DNA of 64,000 nucleotides from Neoroseomonas alkaliterrae (GTDB lineage: Bacteria; Pseudomonadota; Alphaproteobacteria; Acetobacterales; Acetobacteraceae), in NCBI RefSeq assembly GCF_014199195.1, contig NZ_JACIJE010000002.1:372001-436000 (forward strand), in the 5' to 3' direction. Numbering within the stretch: the first letter of the stretch is position 1; each line of letters begins with the position of its first letter. Made by a program: the position numbers and the translations under genes. This document shows, in pieces, positions 58,884-64,000 of this stretch. Below the pieces are notes generated by a model. That model searched no databases and was not told the origin of the DNA. It saw nothing but the letters and a program-made list of their open reading frames with translations.

Positions 58884-61076
58884 ATGAGCGACGCGGACTA
58901 CCTCGCCCGCCTCAACCCCGAGCAGCGCGCGGCGGTGGAGGCGGTGGACGGCCCGCTGCTGGTGCTCGCCGGCGCGGGCACCGGCAAGACGCGCGTTCTG
59001 ACCACGCGCTTCGCGCATATCCTGCTGCAAGGCAGGGCGTATCCGTCGCAGGTGCTCGCCGTCACCTTCACCAACAAGGCGGCGCGGGAGATGCGCGAGC
59101 GGGTCTCGGCCATCCTCGGCCAGCCGGCGGAGGGGCTGTGGCTCGGCACCTTCCACGCGCTTGCCGCGCGCATGCTGCGCCGGCATGCCGAGCAGGCCGG
59201 GCTGACGCCGGCCTTCACCATCCTCGATGCCGACGACCAGAACCGGCTGCTCAAGCAGGTGATGGAAGCGGCGCGGGTGGACACCAAGCGCTGGCCGGTC
59301 AACGGGCTGATGGCGGTGATCCAGCGCTGGAAGGATCGTGGCCTCGCGCCTGCCGCCATCACGCCGGCCGAGGATTCCGACTACGCCGGCGGCCGCGCGA
59401 CCGAGCTCTACGCCGCCTACCAGGACCGGCTGCGGGCGCTGAACGCCTGCGACTTCGGCGACCTGCTGCTGCATGTGGTGACGCTGCTGCGAAACCACCC
59501 CGACATCCTCGCCGAGTACCACCGGCGCTTCCGCTACATCCTGGTGGACGAGTACCAGGACACCAACCTCGTGCAGTATCACTGGCTGCGGCTGCTCGCG
59601 CAGGGGCACCGGAACATCTGCTGCGTCGGCGACGACGACCAGTCCATCTATTCCTGGCGCGGCGCCGAGATCGAGAACATCCTCCGCTTCGAAAAGGATT
59701 TCCCGGGCGCGCGGATCGTGCGGCTCGAATCCAACTACCGCTCGACCAGGCCCATCCTGGCCGCCGCGGCGGCGCTGATCGCGCACAACACCGGGCGTCT
59801 GGGCAAGACGCTGCGCGCCGGGCGCAGCGACGCGGAGGGCGAGAAGGTCCGCGTCGTCTCGCTCTGGGACAGCGAGGAGGAGGCGCGCATGGTGGGCGAG
59901 CGCATCGAGGCCGCGCGCCGTTCCGGCCACCCCTTGGGCGAGGTCGCCATCCTGGTGCGCGCGGGCTTCCAGACCCGCGCCTTCGAGGAGCGGCTGATCG
60001 TCCTCGGCATCCCCTATCGCGTCGTCGGCGGGGCGCGCTTCTACGAACGGCAGGAGATCCGCGACGCGCTCGCCTATCTGCGCGTGGTGGCCCAGCCGGC
60101 CGACGACCTCGCCTTCGAGCGCATCGTGAACCTGCCCAAGCGCGGCCTGGGCGACACGGCGATGGCCGCGATGCACGCCATCGCGCGGGCCGAGGGCATC
60201 GCCCTTTCGCTCGCCGCCGCCCGCGCGCTCGAGACCGGCGCGATCAAGCAGGCCAAGGCACGCGAGGCGCTGCGCGACCTGCTGCACGGGTTCGAGCGCT
60301 GGCGGGCGCAGAACGCCACCGAGGGCCATGTGGTGATGGCCGCGGCGCTGCTCGACGAATCCGGCTATGCCGCGATGTGGCAGCAGGACAAGTCGCCCGA
60401 GGCGCCGGGGCGGCTCGACAACCTCAAGGAACTCGTCCGCGCCATGGGCGAGTTCGAGACCCTCTCGGGCTTCCTCGAGCACGTCTCCCTGGTGATGGAG
60501 AATGACGAGGCGGCGGAGGGCGAGCGCGTCTCGCTGATGACGCTGCACGCGGCCAAGGGCCTGGAGTTCGACACGGTGTTCCTGCCGGGCTGGGAGGAAG
60601 GGCTGTTCCCCTCCCAGCGCAGCCTCGACGAAGGGGGCGAGAAGGCGCTCGAGGAGGAACGCCGCCTCGCCTATGTCGGCATCACCCGGGCGCGGCGCGT
60701 CGCGGTCATCAGCCATGCGGCGAACCGCCGCATCTACGGCAACTGGCAGGCCTCCATCCCCTCGCGCTTCCTCGACGAGCTGCCGGCGGGCGAGATCATC
60801 CGCGAGGGCGGCGCGCAGCGCGAGGCGCGCTTCCAGGGCTCGGTCTTCGGCAGCGGCGGGCTGTTCGCGCAGCGCCCGCGCCGCATGATCGAGGCCGGCG
60901 CCTGGGAAGTGAAGGAACGCCCGCCCGCGACCGGCGCCTTCGCCGTCGGCGAGCGCGTCTTCCACCAGAAATTCGGCTATGGCCGCATCACCGCGATCGA
61001 GGACAACCGCCTCGACATCGCCTTCGAGAAGGCGGGGCCGAAGCGCGTGCTCGACAGTTTCGTGGAGAAGGCCTGA
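58884..61076 (+). CDS. uvrD: ATP-dependent DNA helicase UvrD/PcrA
   Basis: SF1A 3'-5' helicase for mismatch and nucleotide excision repair. The 730-aa protein contains motif I LVLAGAGTGKTRVLTTR, Ia VLAVTFTNKAAREMRERV, II YILVDEYQDTN, III CVGDDDQSIYSWRGAEIENI, IV-V regions with LMTLHAAKGLEFDTVFLPGW, and VI RLAYVGITRARR, followed by the C-terminal Tudor-like polymerase-binding tail (AVGERVFHQKFGYGRITAIE). Its stop overlaps the prmA start (TGATG). Confidence 0.97.
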   Translation: MSDADYLARLNPEQRAAVEAVDGPLLVLAGAGTGKTRVLTTRFAHILLQGRAYPSQVLAVTFTNKAAREMRERVSAILGQPAEGLWLGTFHALAARMLRRHAEQAGLTPAFTILDADDQNRLLKQVMEAARVDTKRWPVNGLMAVIQRWKDRGLAPAAITPAEDSDYAGGRATELYAAYQDRLRALNACDFGDLLLHVVTLLRNHPDILAEYHRRFRYILVDEYQDTNLVQYHWLRLLAQGHRNICCVGDDDQSIYSWRGAEIENILRFEKDFPGARIVRLESNYRSTRPILAAAAALIAHNTGRLGKTLRAGRSDAEGEKVRVVSLWDSEEEARMVGERIEAARRSGHPLGEVAILVRAGFQTRAFEERLIVLGIPYRVVGGARFYERQEIRDALAYLRVVAQPADDLAFERIVNLPKRGLGDTAMAAMHAIARAEGIALSLAAARALETGAIKQAKAREALRDLLHGFERWRAQNATEGHVVMAAALLDESGYAAMWQQDKSPEAPGRLDNLKELVRAMGEFETLSGFLEHVSLVMENDEAAEGERVSLMTLHAAKGLEFDTVFLPGWEEGLFPSQRSLDEGGEKALEEERRLAYVGITRARRVAVISHAANRRIYGNWQASIPSRFLDELPAGEIIREGGAQREARFQGSVFGSGGLFAQRPRRMIEAGAWEVKERPPATGAFAVGERVFHQKFGYGRITAIEDNRLDIAFEKAGPKRVLDSFVEKA

Positions 61077-62002
61077 TGCGTGCCTCCGGACCCGACGCGC
61101 CCGGCGCGCTGTCGCGCCGCCGCGCCGAGCCGCTGGAGGCGCTGGTGATCGAGGGCCTGCCCGAGCACGCCGTGCCGGTCTTTGAGGCGGCGCTGGAGCA
61201 GGCCTGCACCACGGTCGCCTATTTCCGCGACGAGGCCACCGACACCTGGCGCCTGGAAGGCGTGCGCGAGGCCGGGGCGCGCGAGGAGGCGCTTGGCGCC
61301 GCGCTCGCGCTCGCCGCCGCGGTGGCCGGGATCGCGCCGCCCGCGCTGCAGGTGACGCCGGTCGAGGCCGATGGCTGGCTCGCCCGCACCGTGCAGGCCT
61401 TCCCGGAGATGCCGGTCGGCCGGCGTTTCCTGATCCGCCCGACGCATGTGCCGGACCCGGCGACGCATGGCCGGGTGGTGCTGCGGCTGGATGCCGGGCT
61501 CGCCTTCGGCTCGGGCGAGCATGCCTCGACCCAGGGCTGCCTGCGCGCCTTCGAGGGCATCGCCCATCGCCGCCCGCGCCGCGTCTGCGATCTCGGCAGC
61601 GGGTCCGGCATCCTCGCCATGGCGGCGGCGAAGACGCTGCCCTGCCGGGTGCTCGCGACCGACATCGAGCCCTGGTCGGTGCGCGTGTGCGAGCAGAATG
61701 CGCGGATGAACGGGCTCGGGCCGCGGCGGATGCGCGCCATCCTGGCCGATGGCTGGAAGCCGCGCGCGATGAAGGGCGCGCGCTACGACCTGATCTTCGC
61801 CAACATCCTCGCGCGCCCGCTCTGCGCCATGGCGCGGGATCTGGCGCTGCACCTCGCCCCCGGGGGCACGGCGATCCTCGCGGGCTTGCTGGGCACGCAG
61901 GCGCGCATGGTGCTGGCCGCGCACCGCCGGCAGGGGCTGGTGCTGGAACGGCGCCTCGATGTGGGGCCGTGGACGACGCTGGTGCTCAGGCGCCGCGGCT
62001 GA
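61076..62002 (+). CDS. prmA: Ribosomal protein L11 methyltransferase
   Basis: Trimethylates ribosomal protein L11 using SAM. The 308-aa protein has an N-terminal L11-binding domain, then the Rossmann methyltransferase with LDAGLAFGSGEHASTQGCLR, VCDLGSGSGILAMAAAKTLP, VLATDIEPWSVRVCEQNARM and FANILARPLCAMA (the NI/LAxPL motif). It is translationally coupled to uvrD and its last 17 bp overlap the convergent rod-like gene. Confidence 0.94.
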   Translation: MRASGPDAPGALSRRRAEPLEALVIEGLPEHAVPVFEAALEQACTTVAYFRDEATDTWRLEGVREAGAREEALGAALALAAAVAGIAPPALQVTPVEADGWLARTVQAFPEMPVGRRFLIRPTHVPDPATHGRVVLRLDAGLAFGSGEHASTQGCLRAFEGIAHRRPRRVCDLGSGSGILAMAAAKTLPCRVLATDIEPWSVRVCEQNARMNGLGPRRMRAILADGWKPRAMKGARYDLIFANILARPLCAMARDLALHLAPGGTAILAGLLGTQARMVLAAHRRQGLVLERRLDVGPWTTLVLRRRG

Positions 62003-62273
62003 TCGCCTCGCGCTGCAGGCGGGCATTGGCTTCGAGGGCCTTGGCGTTCGCCTCGTAGGCGCGCCTGGCCAGGATGCTGTCCGCCAGCGCGCGTTCGACC
62101 TCGCCGCTGGCCTGCGCCGCCGTCAGCCCCGCATCGCCGGCGGGCGGGGCGGGCGAGGGATCGGCCGCGCGGGCCGCGCCCTGGGCCGGGTTGGCGATGA
62201 CGGCGGCGGCCTCGGCGAGCCGGTCCGAGGCGCGCTGCATGCCCTGGAGGGAGGCGGTGAGGGCGATCTGCAT
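61986..62273 (-). CDS. Mini flagellar-rod-like protein
   Basis: The 95-aa protein combines an N-terminal helix resembling flagellar axial proteins (MQIALTASLQGMQRASDRLA, EAAAVIANPA) with a C-terminal helix resembling FlgC/FlgG ends (EVERALADSILARRAYEANA, KALEANARLQ), joined by an Ala/Pro-rich linker instead of a rod domain. It might be a minimal rod or hook relative or a degenerate flagellar gene. No other flagellar gene is in the window. The ATG at 62273 fits the axial N-terminus. Confidence 0.6.
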   Translation of the reverse strand: MQIALTASLQGMQRASDRLAEAAAVIANPAQGAARAADPSPAPPAGDAGLTAAQASGEVERALADSILARRAYEANAKALEANARLQREAISRGA

Positions 62274-62349
62274 CGTCCCATCCTGCGAGGCGTCGGTTAA
62301 TCGGCGGTGAACGGCGCAGCGCGGACGAGGGGCGAGGCCGTTCCGGCGA

Positions 62350-63462
62350 TCACTCGGCGGCCTTCGCCGTCGCCTCCGCATGCTGGCGCAACCTCGGCAT
62401 CACCTCCTCGGCGAGGCGCTTCATCGTCTCCGCCTCCCAGGCCGCGTTGATGCCGGACCAGTCGAGCCCGGGCAGCAGCAGGTGCCCGAAAGGCCCCGCC
62501 TCCTCGCGCAGCGCCACCAGCCGGTCGAGCACCGTGCGCGGGGAGCCGGCGATGACGCAGGCCTCGATCATGTCCTCCGTGGTCGCGGCCATGGGGTCCA
62601 TCTCCTCGCGCGGCGTCATGGTGCCGGCGAGACCCGCGCGTTTGGCGAGGCTGCCGAGATAGTCGAAGTAGTAGCGCGTCGCGCCCTCGGGGGCGGTGGC
62701 GCGGGCGCGGGCCTCGGCATCGGTGGCGGCGATGACGAGGTTGCGCGCGACCCGCCAGTTGGCGCCATGGACGGGCCGGCCCGCCTCCGCGAGGCCCTTG
62801 GCCATGCTGCGCCAATGGCCCGCGAGCACGCGATGCGCCACGAAATTGGCGCTGATCACGCCCCAGCCGCGCGCGGCGGCGACCGTCACGCCATAGGAGT
62901 CAGGCTGGCGGGCGGAGATGTGGATGGAGGGCCCGCCGGGTCGGAAGGGCTTCGGCATGAAGCCGACGCCGTAATCGGGCAGCACGGTGCGGCTGAGGCG
63001 GATCGGCCAGGTGCGGCCGGGGATGTCGTAGGGCGGGCCGCCGGCCCAGATCGCCTGGATGGTCTCGATCGCCTCGAGCATGCGCTTGCCGCGCTCGATC
63101 GGCTCGATGTCCCCGAACAGTTCGAAATCCGAGGCGAGGCCGCCCGCGCCGATGCCGAAGAGCAGCCGCCCGCCCGACATGTGGTCGAACTGCGCGACCT
63201 CGGCCGCGACGATGGCCGGGTGGTGGTTCGGCAGGTTGATGACGCCGGTGCCGAAGAGAAGGTTCGTGCGGTGGATCAGCCCCGCCATGAACATCAGCGG
63301 CGAGGCGATGGGCTCGGAACTCGCGGAGAAATGCTCGCCGACCCAGAGTTCCCGGAAGCCGAGCCGGTCGGCGAGGAGCGATTTCTCGGTGTCCTCGGCG
63401 AGCGTCTCGTGCATCGGCCGCTGCGGCGGGTGCAGCGGCATCATGAACAGGCCGAGATGCAT
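62350..63462 (-). CDS. LLM-class flavin-dependent oxidoreductase
   Basis: The 370-aa TIM-barrel flavoprotein is of the luciferase-like monooxygenase class: LGFRELWVGEHFSASSEPIA, NLLFGTGVINLPNHHPAIVA, AQFDHMSGGRLLFGIGAGGL and EACVIAGSPRTVLDRLVALR. It needs reduced FMN supplied by a separate reductase. The N-terminus MHLGLFMMPLHPPQRPMHET resembles limonene/alkanal-type members; the substrate is unknown. It is monocistronic, ending 76 bp from the rod-like gene start. Confidence 0.9.
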   Translation of the reverse strand: MHLGLFMMPLHPPQRPMHETLAEDTEKSLLADRLGFRELWVGEHFSASSEPIASPLMFMAGLIHRTNLLFGTGVINLPNHHPAIVAAEVAQFDHMSGGRLLFGIGAGGLASDFELFGDIEPIERGKRMLEAIETIQAIWAGGPPYDIPGRTWPIRLSRTVLPDYGVGFMPKPFRPGGPSIHISARQPDSYGVTVAAARGWGVISANFVAHRVLAGHWRSMAKGLAEAGRPVHGANWRVARNLVIAATDAEARARATAPEGATRYYFDYLGSLAKRAGLAGTMTPREEMDPMAATTEDMIEACVIAGSPRTVLDRLVALREEAGPFGHLLLPGLDWSGINAAWEAETMKRLAEEVMPRLRQHAEATAKAAE

Positions 63463-63572
63463 GGCGCGGACGGGCCTCCCTGCGTGACCCGCCCGAGCCT
63501 ATGGGCTCGCGCCGTTGCTGGAAATGCCCGCGTCCGGCGCGGCTCCCCGGGGGGTGGGCGCCGCGCGCGCCG

Positions 63573-63935
63573 TCAGGCGGCCCGGGGGGTGGGCCGCTCG
63601 CCGGCGTCGTTGGCCGGGCGCGGGGTGAAGCCGGGCTCGAACACCCGGCTGACGTCGTAGCGCGTCATGCCGATGTCCCGCAGCTCGCGGTCCGTCAGCG
63701 CGTTCAGCGCCTGGTAGGTGGCGAGGCGCTCGGGGAAGGCCACGATGGCGCGCAGCACGGCGGCGATGGCGCGGCCGGTCGCGCGGAAGGCCTTCCGGAT
63801 GGCGGCGGCGATGGCCTCGTCGCGGGCGGCGATGGCGGCGAGGCGCAGGGCCTCGATCTCGGCCATGCGGCGGGAGGCGGGGATGGCGGCGGGCAGCAGG
63901 AAGGCGGCCTCGGCCTTGGTGATGCGGTCGTCCAT
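63573..63935 (-). CDS. DUF1127 domain protein
   Basis: The 120-aa protein has an Ala/Arg-rich helical N-terminal region and a DUF1127 (YjiS-like) domain at about 70-100: ATYQALNALTDRELRDIGMT followed by RYDVSRVF. DUF1127 proteins are short, arginine-rich and often involved in RNA turnover or stress and phosphate responses in alphaproteobacteria; the longer N-terminus sets this one apart. After it only 65 bp of window remain, with no feature seen. Confidence 0.82.
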   Translation of the reverse strand: MDDRITKAEAAFLLPAAIPASRRMAEIEALRLAAIAARDEAIAAAIRKAFRATGRAIAAVLRAIVAFPERLATYQALNALTDRELRDIGMTRYDVSRVFEPGFTPRPANDAGERPTPRAA

Positions 63936-64000
63936 GGTTAAGTGTTCCCGGTTGCCGGCTGGTCTGCCGCGCGTGGCGGGCCAGCGCTTCGTGACGGCAA

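Noticed and set aside
58677-60965. 762-codon frame antisense to uvrD
   Set aside because: No recognisable domain; helicase motifs on the plus strand explain the region fully.

Overview
The window is 64 kb of very GC-rich chromosome, coding on both strands. Gene content and protein sequences fit an alphaproteobacterium of the Rhodospirillales, most like the Acetobacteraceae/Roseomonas group. Indicators are the kdsD-lptC-lptA-lptB-rpoN-hpf cluster, DUF1150 after Hsp20, DUF3126, a DUF1127 protein, dnaG-rpoD adjacency, a K+-independent H+-pyrophosphatase and several Bug/TctC periplasmic binding proteins. This placement is inferred from families, not from a marker-gene search. No phage, insertion sequence, CRISPR array or plasmid module is visible.

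Layout. 1-2.6 kb: Hsp20, DUF1150 and a GT61-like glycosyltransferase, translationally linked. 2.6-8.3 kb (minus): LPS-export and sigma-54 cluster (kdsD, lptC, lptA, lptB, rpoN, hpf) with 4-bp overlaps in its first half. 8.5-9.4 kb: DEDDy exonuclease and tRNA-Leu(CAG). 9.5-17.2 kb (plus): complex-I-associated-type dehydrogenase, then glutamate synthase as gltD - secreted DUF2059 gene - gltB, closed by a 17-bp perfect hairpin. 17.2-27.5 kb: mixed accessory metabolism (GST, TPR protein, two dehydrogenases, FAH-family enzyme, degenerate GH108-like protein, patatin lipoprotein, two TctC proteins). 27.5-32.3 kb: a probable small RNA, trxB-lysR, a divergent Lrp/AsnC regulator, threonine dehydratase and greA. 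32.4-39.2 kb (minus): carbamoyl-phosphate synthase, with carA and carB separated by an SDR, a LysE-type exporter and two small membrane proteins. 39.2-43.9 kb: GatB/YqeY protein, DUF3126, dnaG, rpoD. 43.9-51.3 kb: acetyltransferase, thiol-redox pair (redoxin plus DsbD), MgtC, hppA, ppa, a CAU tRNA. 51.4-64 kb: EttA-type ABC-F, mlaA-mlaC, metF, a BASS-type transporter, pentapeptide protein, UvrD helicase, prmA, a mini flagellar-rod-like protein, an LLM oxidoreductase and a DUF1127 protein.

The most unusual feature is CarA. Its reading frame begins with a complete Cro/YdaS-like helix-turn-helix domain fused through a Pro/Ser/Thr linker to the glutaminase subunit of carbamoyl-phosphate synthase. 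Just upstream lies a promoter-like sequence whose 17-bp spacer contains the palindrome GGGAAA-CGA-TTTCCC. A second palindrome, GGAAATTTCC, lies 36.5 bp away centre to centre. Together these suggest an enzyme that autoregulates its own operon, possibly from a leaderless mRNA. Other points are a structured minus-strand RNA with an exposed CCUCCC and an intrinsic terminator near 27.6 kb, a 45-bp tandem repeat grown out of the end of the threonine dehydratase gene, a transporter with no usual start codon for its first membrane segment, and a GH108-like protein lacking the catalytic Glu.
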